Assembly (NCBI GenBank): GCA_017536695.1 | Contig: JAFXGX010000018.1 | Span: 1-42,377, forward strand | Reading direction: 5' to 3' | DNA length: 42,377 bases | DNA from: Bacteroidaceae bacterium | GTDB lineage: Bacteria; Bacteroidota; Bacteroidia; Bacteroidales; Bacteroidaceae | In this document: positions 34,915 through 42,377 of the stretch, one piece after another | Layout of the letters: the number at the start of each line of letters is the position of its first letter | Position numbering within the stretch: the stretch's first letter is position 1 | Notes under the pieces: generated by a model | What the model was told of the DNA's origin: nothing | Database searches by the model: none | What the model saw: the letters and a program-made list of their open reading frames with translations, nothing else | Position numbers and translations under genes: made by a program

Positions 34915-35657
34915 ATCTTAAACAGATAATATTGTCAATTTTTCTGCTTTTGTCAGCCAATTCACATTCACAATGTACCGAGCCGGCAGACTCCTTAAGC
35001 ATGTTTTTAAACAGCAACCCCGAAGCGCTTTGTATCAATGCCATACACGAGGGTTGCAAGATATATCTATCGGCAGATGAGACTGACATGCTGATTAGCT
35101 TTGCTATCGCAAATCCTCAATTACAGATGAGGCTGTTAATGATGCCGACAGAAATACTCATAGACCCATCCGGGAAGAAAAGGAAACATTACAGCATACA
35201 GCTCCCCAGCGCTTTGAGTGTAAAGGATCAACTAAATGATATGGAACACGCAGGACCTATGGAGATGGATGAAGGTGCACGCCCCGACATCATGCCGTTA
35301 CTGGATGCTTTAAAGAGCCACGGTGCGGTATATTCTGTACGTGGGCAGAAACACTTGTTAGGTTTCCAGAGATTCCATATTGAACTGGACTATGAAAACG
35401 AGCTGATTGTTTTCTACATGCTGATTCCCAAATCACATCTCATGGCGGACAAAAGAATGAAAGACACTTGGAGTATCGGAATTTGCTCAAAAAATGAACG
35501 TGGTACACAGCCCCCTCCTCATAATGACGAAATGATGCCTATGCAGCCTCCAATGCACGAGGAAAATATTGAATTGCGAGATTTTCTGCAAGGAGACATA
35601 CATTCATGGGTGAAGTTTTCAATAGACGAATTGAATAATTTAAATTTAGAGGAATGA
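34911..35657 (+). CDS. Exported protein of unknown function, paralog A
   Basis: A 248-residue protein with a signal peptide (about 1-20, ending NSHSQ). I do not recognise the family. It is homologous to the next protein: both share the order LQMRLLMMPTEILID / LSLLMQGLQVHLVCG, HYSIQLPSA / VYIKFPDAA, then ARPDIMPLLDAL / VRPDITPLTHAL and a similar beta-strand series after it. The C-terminal part is rich in Met, Pro and His (HNDEMMPMQPPMHEEN), a composition known from metal-binding segments; this is only suggestive. Overlapping ATGA junctions on both sides tie it to the barrel receptor and to its paralog. Confidence 0.75.
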   Translation: MNLKQIILSIFLLLSANSHSQCTEPADSLSMFLNSNPEALCINAIHEGCKIYLSADETDMLISFAIANPQLQMRLLMMPTEILIDPSGKKRKHYSIQLPSALSVKDQLNDMEHAGPMEMDEGARPDIMPLLDALKSHGAVYSVRGQKHLLGFQRFHIELDYENELIVFYMLIPKSHLMADKRMKDTWSIGICSKNERGTQPPPHNDEMMPMQPPMHEENIELRDFLQGDIHSWVKFSIDELNNLNLEE

Positions 35658-36337
35658 ACATTATAAAAAACATCATAAGCTTGTTTCTTCTACTGGTATT
35701 CTGCTGCCCAATATATGCAGATGAGCATGAGAAGGACGCGGGAATCTATGTTACCATTATACAAAGTAACGACTCTTTAAAATTTATTGCCACTACAAAA
35801 GAGCCCAAGCATCATCTATCACTTCTCATGCAAGGGCTACAAGTACATCTTGTTTGTGGAAAAGATAGCGTTTACATAAAATTCCCTGACGCAGCAATGG
35901 TTAGGCACAAGGTAAAAAGACATCCTAATGAGATAAAACCGACTTTCAGCAGAGATAGCATAGGCAAGGAGGTTCGTCCCGACATTACGCCTCTGACACA
36001 CGCATTATCGGACACACTTGCATATGTCAATACCTGCGGTAATGACATATACACATCAGATTATACAATATCCCTAAACAAGAAAGAGAACTCCTTGACT
36101 TTCGAGATATGCTTGCCCGACATGATGTTTTCCGGTGATTCTGTGTTTGTCAACATCCTGTCAATGCCACAGAAAGGGAGCAGACGGGAGTTTACTGGCA
36201 GAAAGTTAAGCAAGGAGAACAAGGCAAATCCACGTGGATTAGGCGAAGCCCCTGTCCCAGGTACTGAAAACAGCAGAACAATTGATATCAAGATGATTAA
36301 AGAACTAAGGATACAATGTGTAAGAAACGCTTTGTAA
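35654..36337 (+). CDS. Exported protein of unknown function, paralog B
   Basis: A 227-residue protein with a signal peptide (MNIIKNIISLFLLLVFCCPIYA, then DEHEK). It is a diverged paralog of the preceding protein (shared VRPDITPLTHAL block and flanking strands) but lacks the Met/His-rich tail; instead it ends in a basic, low-complexity segment (KLSKENKANPRGLGE). There are two Cys at the end of the hydrophobic region, so lipidation cannot be excluded, but the spacing fits cleavage after PIYA better. It starts within the stop of paralog A (ATGA) and overlaps the HAD gene by 22 bases. Possibly periplasmic or outer-membrane partners of the barrel. Confidence 0.75.
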   Translation: MNIIKNIISLFLLLVFCCPIYADEHEKDAGIYVTIIQSNDSLKFIATTKEPKHHLSLLMQGLQVHLVCGKDSVYIKFPDAAMVRHKVKRHPNEIKPTFSRDSIGKEVRPDITPLTHALSDTLAYVNTCGNDIYTSDYTISLNKKENSLTFEICLPDMMFSGDSVFVNILSMPQKGSRREFTGRKLSKENKANPRGLGEAPVPGTENSRTIDIKMIKELRIQCVRNAL

Positions 36338-36873
36338 TATTTGATCTTGATGGGACATTGGTAGACTCCAGCCAAACAGTTAGAAATGCATGCGCACGAG
36401 TCATGACCATGTACGGGAAAGAAGAGAATATTAAAACAATACTTTCCGACCATAATACCTATAGCAATATAGAGAAACTCATTGAGAGTTCTGCTGCGGC
36501 GTGTCGTATATGTGTAGATACATTCAGGGCCTTATATGACAAAGAGTACCTGAAAGCACCCCTTGAAGGAACTGTAAAAATTGACAAGACTTGCGACATT
36601 TTGCAAAATGAACGCAGAGAAGGTAATTCTGTAATAGTATTGACGGACAAAAGACAAGATATAGCACAACTGGTATGTGACAACATTATTGGGAAAGGGT
36701 CAATTGACCATGTCATAGGAAGAGAGAGTGTCAAGATAATAAAGCCCCACTTAGTCCTAGGCAGGCTATCTGGCCTTGGAATTCATCAATCACAATGTCT
36801 AAGATATTATGGAGACTCATATAACGACTTGTTGACAGCAAAAGTTTTGGATACGATATTTATAAATGTATAA
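36316..36873 (+). CDS. HAD-superfamily phosphatase
   Basis: A 185-residue cytosolic hydrolase. Motif I is FVIFDLDGTLVDS with nucleophile Asp10 and Asp12. Motif II is VIVLTDK. Motif III is the Lys in KIIKPHLVLGRL. Motif IV is YYGDSYNDLLTAK. The small helical cap (about 20-90) resembles phosphoglycolate-phosphatase-like (Gph) members. The natural substrate is not predictable; HAD members in biosynthetic operons often dephosphorylate an intermediate. The start overlaps paralog B by 22 bases, so translation is probably coupled. It is the last gene in the overlapping part of the operon; a 30-base A/T-rich gap follows. Confidence 0.88.
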   Translation: MCKKRFVIFDLDGTLVDSSQTVRNACARVMTMYGKEENIKTILSDHNTYSNIEKLIESSAAACRICVDTFRALYDKEYLKAPLEGTVKIDKTCDILQNERREGNSVIVLTDKRQDIAQLVCDNIIGKGSIDHVIGRESVKIIKPHLVLGRLSGLGIHQSQCLRYYGDSYNDLLTAKVLDTIFINV

Positions 36874-36903
36874 AATCTTTTTATTATTTAAATCTTTAAA
36901 AAA

Positions 36904-38118
36904 ATGAAAACAAAAGTATTTAACTTGTTTGTGTTATTGGCACTTGGTCTAAGTGCAATAACTTCGTGTACCAGCGATTCTGAAAGCAATGTGGAGTTCT
37001 ATCTGAACCCAGAGAACATTGAGTTGGGGTCTGGACGCGGTTCAGAGGCCACATTCACAATTTCAACAGAAGGACAATGGACTATCACAAATACTCCATC
37101 TTTTGTAAAATTGTCATCTACAAAAGGAAAAGGAACAACAGTAATCATGGTTCACACTATTGCAGACAACAACACCTCTCAGGACTATGAGGATATTATT
37201 GTTGTCAGTGTCGATGGCGCAAAAGAGACAAAATCAATTACAGTAAAACAGACACGTGGAGTTGAACCTGATTGTTTTACACAACCGGCAAACATCCTGC
37301 TCATGTCTGACGGTCTAGCCTTCAACTGGCAACACGGAAAAAACACTCATTATTACTACTGGGGTATATTCAGTTTGGAAGATTACAATAAGCTTAGCGA
37401 GGAAGAGATAATCAAAGAAGTTGCAACTGGTAACGTAGATGACCGAGTAACTCCTTCACAGGACAATTACGCTTGTTTTTATAACTTGAATGCAAGGACT
37501 CAATATATGGTAGTTACCGTTAGTTATGCATCTAATGGAAAACGTGGCGAGACCGTCATTACTCCACTGACAACAAAGAGCAGTTCATCACAACCCGTTG
37601 CAGCAGTAGAGAGTGTTTCCTATGCAACAGACAGTAACAACAATTACTATTACGCTTGGGATGTAGAAAAGAACACCTACTGCAATCAGTACTACACATA
37701 CGCAGCTGCAAGTAAGGATTATTTCAAGACATATTATTGGCAGGAAGAAGGTGCTAATGCAATTCTAGCATGGGCCATTAGAGATGAGATCATGAACAAT
37801 GCAGAGGATCATGACACAAGAATAAATAAATTCTCAGACGGTAGAGAAAGTTTCATTGGTGCTCAAGTAAATGACGGAACCTCATATTTAGAAGCAAACA
37901 TCTACACAGATAAGTATTTTCAGGTTGTTACTTGGGGTACCGACTCTAGAGATGAATTATCTGGTATGCTCGGTGGTGGATATATTGACCTAACGGAAGA
38001 CTCTTCCGAAGCCCCCAAAACTAGAATAAAGCCTTTGCTAGCGAAAACTAATTCTTCTGAGGGACCCAAAAAAGTTCTTGTAAACAGAAACGATATAGAG
38101 ATATTTAGAATTAAATAA
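36904..38118 (+). CDS. BACON-domain surface lipoprotein
   Basis: A 404-residue lipoprotein: type II signal peptide with lipobox Cys22 (AITSC), followed by acidic TSDSESN that suggests surface exposure. A BACON domain spans about residues 30-117 (STEGQWTITNTPSFVKLS, then KSITVKQTRG). After it come Fn3-like strands (NLNARTQYMVVTVSYASNG) and a Tyr/Asn-rich C-terminal region (YYTYAAASKDYFKTYY) I do not recognise. BACON domains are thought to bind carbohydrate or mucin in Bacteroidota. It is 30 bases after the HAD gene and ends at a strong hairpin, 66 bases before the C10 protease. It could belong to the operon or be a partner or inhibitor of the protease. Confidence 0.82.
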   Translation: MKTKVFNLFVLLALGLSAITSCTSDSESNVEFYLNPENIELGSGRGSEATFTISTEGQWTITNTPSFVKLSSTKGKGTTVIMVHTIADNNTSQDYEDIIVVSVDGAKETKSITVKQTRGVEPDCFTQPANILLMSDGLAFNWQHGKNTHYYYWGIFSLEDYNKLSEEEIIKEVATGNVDDRVTPSQDNYACFYNLNARTQYMVVTVSYASNGKRGETVITPLTTKSSSSQPVAAVESVSYATDSNNNYYYAWDVEKNTYCNQYYTYAAASKDYFKTYYWQEEGANAILAWAIRDEIMNNAEDHDTRINKFSDGRESFIGAQVNDGTSYLEANIYTDKYFQVVTWGTDSRDELSGMLGGGYIDLTEDSSEAPKTRIKPLLAKTNSSEGPKKVLVNRNDIEIFRIK

Positions 38119-38124
38119 AGAAAA

Positions 38125-38160
38125 CAGCAGGTTCTTGTTATCTGCAACAAGAACCTGCTG
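38125..38160 (+). terminator. Strong hairpin between BACON lipoprotein and C10 protease genes
   Basis: CAGCAGGTTCTTGTT and AACAAGAACCTGCTG form a 15-bp perfect stem with a six-base loop seven bases after the stop codon. The following bases (CTCTCCTAAAC) lack a real T run, so it may be a weak terminator or a 3'-end protecting hairpin that lets some transcript continue into the protease gene. Confidence 0.65.
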
Positions 38161-38184
38161 CTCTCCTAAACATTTCTTACAACT

Positions 38185-40371
38185 ATGAAAAAAATATGGG
38201 TAGGAATAATATTTATGGTGTTCATTATCATGAATGCCAGTTCACAGCATAGGAGTATTGAAGAAGCATATATACTTGCAAAGAACTGCTTAACCTTAAT
38301 ATCTGACAATACAGATACTTCTATTCTGAGACATGAGATCAAAGCCAACGCTTCTTCCAAATCCGTTGCTCATATTGACTCAGACGCGTTTTATATATTC
38401 TCGGACACGGTACAGAATGCATTTATCATAGTCTCTGGAGATAAAAGGATGAAAGATGTGCTTGCCTATAGTAATAATGCAGCATGGGACAACGAAAACA
38501 TTCCTGACGCGTTGCAATATCTGTTAGAATTGTATAAAGAGCAGTTCGATCACATTCAAAATGCGTTGCCATCAAATGAGAACACAACTCATGAGACAAC
38601 AGTTCCTGATGTGCAACCTCTGATTAAGTCTACTTGGTCACAAGAAGCACCATTCAACAATCTGTGCCCTTCAGGTTGTCCTAGTGGATGCGTTGCAACA
38701 GCTATGTCACAAATAATGAACTTATACAAGTATCCTTTGCAGGGAACAGGATACTTTAGTTATATATCAAGCAGCAACAAATACAATTGCTCGTTTGATT
38801 TCGGCAATACGATATTCGATTGGGATAATATATATAATTCCTATAACTCATCATTTGCCAATGGCGATGCAGTCGCGGAATTAACTTATGCATGCGGAGT
38901 CTCTGTTGGCATGGATTATGCAAAAAGTGGTTCTGGAGCCTACATGGCAGATGTTTCTTATGCATTGACTCAATTCTTTAAATATAATAAAAATACGACT
39001 TACAGATACAGACCATATTTTTCAACAACCGAATGGTATCAAATGCTCTGCGATGAGCTTCAAGCAGGACGACCAGTCCTCTATGGCGGTGTAGACAGCA
39101 ACTCCGGCGGTCATGCCTTTATTATTGACGGATGCAGTTCTGAGATGGGTATGTTTCATATAAATTGGGGGTGGGGAGGAGCGTATGACGGTTACTATAA
39201 ACTGGAAGCATTGGACCCTGAAAAGTATAAATTCTCCACCTATCAAGATATGGTAATCAATATATCCACTACAGAGGTAGGCAAACATGATGATGTGTTT
39301 TACGCCGAGACATTTATAGCTTCATCGCCTCTGAAAACAAATAAGGATATTGAATTCAAGCTATCCGAAGTTTATAACTATTCAAATTCATCATCATCTG
39401 TTGTTCCGCATGCACAATTCAAAGGCTCAATCGGTGTTGGGTTGTTTGATAGCAACTTTACATTTCTTGTTTCACTGGATGCTGAAAATGTAGAAGAGCT
39501 AAATAGCTACTATGGTTATAAAGAACTGGGTTTCACTGTAAACATATCAGAATCAATAGTTACAGAAGATGGTAAATACTACATAGCACCTTACGCTTTA
39601 GGAGAACATTCAAAAACTCCTACCAGAATAAGAACGCTCAATGCAGCCACAGACTATCTTTCTATAAATATAAACGGGGACAGCATTAACAGTGATGATA
39701 ATGAGGAAGAAGTGGATTACACTTACATGTTGAACGACAGCTTTGAGGACATTGCTGCATTGGATGAATACGAGCAGGTAACAGAGAATGGTAACAGCAA
39801 ATGGTCCATCCGTACAGTATTGCTTTCTTCTCCCAATGTACCCAAAGCAGCAGATGGCAAATCATATATATACCTTGAACACAAACCTTCATTTCCTGTA
39901 ATCAGCACCAACGACAGGGCCATCACAAAATTTATAACAGAAAAGTTCGTACTGGATCCTGACAGCACATATAGCATCTCTTTTATGTCAACAAGCATAT
40001 CAGACACACTGGATGTCAGGAATTCATGCAATATATACTACGAGCTCGACGGAGAGTGGAAGCTGCTTAATGAACATACTATTGCTAATAATTGTGGATG
40101 GAACAAGTATACTTCTTTGCTGAGTGGCATAGAAAAAACGAGACTTGCAATTGAGGGAGATATCGCAACCAAAACATCACTATGCCTTGATGACCTACGC
40201 CTTAGTGTTACCAGAAACACAACAAATGCGGGCATAGAAATAATAGAGCCTGTAGAAAATGCCATTGTTTTTGACACCAAAGGTGTAATACAACCAGTAC
40301 GTCCCAGCAAGAAAGGATTGTATATAATAAAATCCAACGATAACCGCATTAAGAAAGTTTTCTTCCATTGA
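38185..40371 (+). CDS. C10 family cysteine protease (streptopain/interpain-like)
   Basis: A 728-residue secreted protease. Signal peptide about 1-20 (MNASSQ). The propeptide (about 22-140) carries the typical FYIFSDTVQNAFIIVSGDKR and SNNAAWDNENIPDALQYLL. The papain-like catalytic domain has nucleophile Cys169 (CPSGCPSGCVATAMSQIM), His310 (SNSGGHAFIIDG) and INWGWGGAYDGYYKL. After about residue 370 come beta-sandwich domains, ending in a sorting-type tail GLYIIKSNDNRIKKVFFH. Interpain A of Prevotella intermedia and SpeB are the characterised relatives; they act as zymogens and attack host proteins. It is 66 bases after the BACON lipoprotein and 10 before a membrane protein gene. Confidence 0.92.
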   Translation: MKKIWVGIIFMVFIIMNASSQHRSIEEAYILAKNCLTLISDNTDTSILRHEIKANASSKSVAHIDSDAFYIFSDTVQNAFIIVSGDKRMKDVLAYSNNAAWDNENIPDALQYLLELYKEQFDHIQNALPSNENTTHETTVPDVQPLIKSTWSQEAPFNNLCPSGCPSGCVATAMSQIMNLYKYPLQGTGYFSYISSSNKYNCSFDFGNTIFDWDNIYNSYNSSFANGDAVAELTYACGVSVGMDYAKSGSGAYMADVSYALTQFFKYNKNTTYRYRPYFSTTEWYQMLCDELQAGRPVLYGGVDSNSGGHAFIIDGCSSEMGMFHINWGWGGAYDGYYKLEALDPEKYKFSTYQDMVINISTTEVGKHDDVFYAETFIASSPLKTNKDIEFKLSEVYNYSNSSSSVVPHAQFKGSIGVGLFDSNFTFLVSLDAENVEELNSYYGYKELGFTVNISESIVTEDGKYYIAPYALGEHSKTPTRIRTLNAATDYLSININGDSINSDDNEEEVDYTYMLNDSFEDIAALDEYEQVTENGNSKWSIRTVLLSSPNVPKAADGKSYIYLEHKPSFPVISTNDRAITKFITEKFVLDPDSTYSISFMSTSISDTLDVRNSCNIYYELDGEWKLLNEHTIANNCGWNKYTSLLSGIEKTRLAIEGDIATKTSLCLDDLRLSVTRNTTNAGIEIIEPVENAIVFDTKGVIQPVRPSKKGLYIIKSNDNRIKKVFFH

Positions 40372-40381
40372 TATTTCAGCT

Positions 40382-41080
40382 ATGAGTAAGATTGAATTAT
40401 TTAGAAGGTATATTGTATATATTTCTGGCTTGTATGTATTCTCATTCGGTATTGCTTTGGTAGCACGTTCTACTATGGGCGCAACTCCAGTGTCCAGTTG
40501 GGCCTACTCCATGAGCATAAATACACCATTGTCCTATGGAACATACTCGTTCCTTATCCATCTAGTCATGATTGCGTATCAAATAGCCATACTGTATGGA
40601 CATGGTCTGAAGAGTGAATTTTGGAACATTATGCTTCAACTTCCTTTCTCCTTCCTTTTCGGAATGTTTCTTGATATAAATATGTATCTGACACAGGCAA
40701 TTGTTCCAGACTCTCTATATGCCTGTATATCAATCCTTCTTATAGCCTGCATGGTACACGCTTTTGGAGTTTTTATGCAAGTCAGCGCAAATGTCACAAT
40801 GATGAGTGCTGAAGGTTTTGTTTATTATACATGCAAGCGTTGGAATCTGAAATTCTGGAAAACAAAAATCATATTCGATGTCTCTATGGTCTGTATAGCA
40901 ATTATGACATCATTACTTTTTAATTTCTCATTCTCTTCGATTACCCGCGTCGTAAGGGAAGGTACCCTAATAGATGCATTATCTGTGGGAAGGATATACC
41001 GTTTTTATACACATAGGATAAAGTTCATCGATTATTTTATATCTTGGAGCAAAAACTGTAAGAATAACGCCCTTCATTAG
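40382..41080 (+). CDS. YczE/YitT-like membrane protein
   Basis: A 232-residue inner-membrane protein with about five hydrophobic helices. The first part, YISGLYVFSFGIALVARSTMGA, with TPVSSWAYSMS after it, is the hallmark of the YczE/DUF6198 group: a glycine/serine-rich first helix followed by a T-x-P-x-S-S motif. The C-terminal 35 residues are polar and basic. Function is unknown; some relatives sit near exported-protein or antibiotic genes. It starts 10 bases after the protease stop and may be co-transcribed with it. Base composition is A/T-rich like the rest of the island. Confidence 0.8.
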   Translation: MSKIELFRRYIVYISGLYVFSFGIALVARSTMGATPVSSWAYSMSINTPLSYGTYSFLIHLVMIAYQIAILYGHGLKSEFWNIMLQLPFSFLFGMFLDINMYLTQAIVPDSLYACISILLIACMVHAFGVFMQVSANVTMMSAEGFVYYTCKRWNLKFWKTKIIFDVSMVCIAIMTSLLFNFSFSSITRVVREGTLIDALSVGRIYRFYTHRIKFIDYFISWSKNCKNNALH

Positions 41081-41135
41081 TTGACCGCATTTATCACTGT
41101 CTTCGTCGCAAACTGCTTAATTTTACTGTACTCGC

Positions 41136-41167
41136 TTTGAAAAATATTCAAGAGTATGATATTTTTC
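41136..41167 (+). promoter_or_regulatory. Possible promoter before the ResB-CcsA gene
   Basis: TTTG (41136-41139), 20 bases, TATTTTTC (41160-41167): one mismatch from TTTG-N20-TAnnTTTG. GAAAAATAT and ATATTTTTC (41139-41147, 41159-41167) form an inverted repeat over the same region, which could be an operator or chance A/T pairing. Confidence 0.35.
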
Positions 41168-41216
41168 ACTCTCTTGTTCCTATCTTAGAGCCCCGTAAAA
41201 GATTTGCACAACACTG

Positions 41217-42377
41217 ATGAAGACCGAGAAACTGTTCAAACACCTGTCAATAGGTCTGTTTGCCCTGATAACTGCCATTCTCATGGTTGCTACCATAATG
41301 GAAAAGATTCATGGCACAGAGTACGTATTGCAGAATATCTACCATGCCGATTGGATGATTGCATTATGGACAACAGCGACACTCTCGGGCATTGTATACA
41401 TACTGCAGCGCAAACTTCAGCGACAGCCGGTTACACTATGCCTGCACCTGGCATTCGCAGTCATTCTCCTTGGCGCATTCGTGACGCACACGACAGGCAG
41501 GCAGGGACAGATGCATCTGCGTGTTGGCGAATACAGCAACCAATATCTGCTGCCCGACAGTACCATAGAGAAATTCCCGTTCAGCATATCACTGCACGGA
41601 TTCGAGGTAACACGCTATGCAGGCACAGAGACTCCAATGGACTTCACGAGTACCATTGTAATATATGACAATGAGCGTATCGAGGGCACGGTATCGATGA
41701 ACAGCATATTCAAGCACAGAGGCTATCGCTTTTACCAGTCGGGATATGACAATGATGAGCGGGGCACGTTCCTTGCCGTATCGCACGACCCTTGGGGAAT
41801 AGGAATCACATACGCAGGATATTCGCTGCTGTTGCTGTCAATGATACTGTTTTTTGTTCAGCCGGACAGCCGTTTCCGTACCGCATTACGAAAAGGCAGG
41901 AATATTGCCATAATATTATTAATGCTCTTTGTCTCAACGACATCTAGTGCAAGAAATACGCAGCAGACACCCGCAAAGGAAAATGCAATTGCCTTGCTGG
42001 GGACAAATTACGGCGCCGAGGCTCTTTACAACAGCATGAGCGACAATCGTCCATTGGCAATAACATGCCTTGCGACAGGCACAATACTTTTTGTTTTGTT
42101 CTGCATAAACAGAAAGGAGAACAGAACACGGCAAATACTTGCTTCCTGGATTAAGGTCATAGCTTGGGTAACAGCCGCATACCTGTCGTTGCAGATAGCC
42201 CTGCGCTGGCACATAGGCGGACATATACCATTGTCAAACGGTTATGAAACAATGGTTTTTATGGCATGGCTCAGCATACTGATGACCCCCATAGCCGGCA
42301 ATAGAGTAAAGGAGATGTTACCTTTCGGATATATTGTATGCGGCCTTGCCCTGCTTGTATCAACCTTTGGCGACAGT
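41217..42377 (+). CDS. ResB-CcsA cytochrome c biogenesis fusion (3' end outside window)
   Basis: The frame from ATG 41217 stays open for 387 codons to the window end. The N-terminal part is ResB-like: a membrane helix (LFALITAILMVATIMEK), further helices with FAVILLGAFVTHTTGRQG, and a periplasmic segment with FEVTRYAG and the ResB-type phrase MNSIFKHRGYRFYQSGYD. After a linker, helices with LQIALRWHIGG and HIPLSNGYETMVFMAW match the start of CcsA/CcsB heme-handling proteins (RxxGHxPLSNxYE). Fused system II synthetases of this order attach heme to c-type cytochromes outside the membrane. In Bacteroidales they often lie by nitrite reductase genes. Base composition returns to that of the left half. 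Confidence 0.88.
   Translation, partial: MKTEKLFKHLSIGLFALITAILMVATIMEKIHGTEYVLQNIYHADWMIALWTTATLSGIVYILQRKLQRQPVTLCLHLAFAVILLGAFVTHTTGRQGQMHLRVGEYSNQYLLPDSTIEKFPFSISLHGFEVTRYAGTETPMDFTSTIVIYDNERIEGTVSMNSIFKHRGYRFYQSGYDNDERGTFLAVSHDPWGIGITYAGYSLLLLSMILFFVQPDSRFRTALRKGRNIAIILLMLFVSTTSSARNTQQTPAKENAIALLGTNYGAEALYNSMSDNRPLAITCLATGTILFVLFCINRKENRTRQILASWIKVIAWVTAAYLSLQIALRWHIGGHIPLSNGYETMVFMAWLSILMTPIAGNRVKEMLPFGYIVCGLALLVSTFGDS

Overview
The window looks like a chromosomal segment of an anaerobic, host-associated member of the Bacteroidales (Bacteroides/Prevotella-like). The grounds are: several promoters with a TAnnTTTG-type -7 element; surface lipoproteins with acidic residues right after the lipobox cysteine; a C-terminal sorting-type tail on the first protein; a BACON-domain protein; CarboxypepD_reg/outer-membrane-barrel proteins; an S46 dipeptidyl-peptidase; GH84 and GH95 glycosidases; a C10 (streptopain-like) protease; and a ResB-CcsA fusion. 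I found no rRNA, tRNA, CRISPR array, integrase, transposase or recognisable transcription factor.

Layout. 1-1977: C-terminal part of a multidomain surface protein, then a terminator. 2140-9906: a complete histidine-to-glutamate pathway on the plus strand (ftcD, hutU, hutH, hutI). Its genes are separated by unusually long gaps of about 400-460 bases, each holding copies of one interspersed palindromic repeat family. 10016-10555: a small four-helix-bundle protein gene framed on both sides by arrays of 7-base units. 10565-17217: a DPP11-like S46 peptidase, an AspT/YidE-type transporter, a small unknown protein and a GH95 fucosidase. 17307-17663 (minus): thioredoxin. 17929-22911: a DASS carboxylate transporter, an outer-membrane porin and a GH84 N-acetylglucosaminidase. 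22968-25866 (minus): aroQ, nnr and a BASS-type transporter, overlapping by ATGA junctions.

25.9-41.1 kb is visibly richer in A/T and contains a tightly packed plus-strand operon: lipoprotein, HydE-like radical SAM enzyme, HemN/HutW-like radical SAM enzyme, a tandem-duplicated methyltransferase with a signal peptide, an EamA transporter with a TTG start, an outer-membrane barrel receptor, two paralogous exported proteins and a HAD phosphatase. A BACON lipoprotein, a C10 protease and a YczE-like membrane protein follow. Three SAM-dependent proteins together with envelope proteins make this the best candidate for an undescribed system. Its chemistry is unknown. Two hypotheses are offered: modification of an imported tetrapyrrole or metal ligand, and periplasmic methylation fed by SAM exported through the EamA protein. 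41217-end: start of a ResB-CcsA cytochrome c biogenesis fusion, with a return to the richer base composition.

A common theme of the left half is protein and mucin-glycan scavenging. DPP11 would release acidic dipeptides, the hut enzymes would turn histidine into glutamate and one-carbon-loaded tetrahydrofolate, AspT/DASS-type carriers would move carboxylates, and GH95 and GH84 would trim fucose and GlcNAc from host glycans. That linkage is inference from adjacency.
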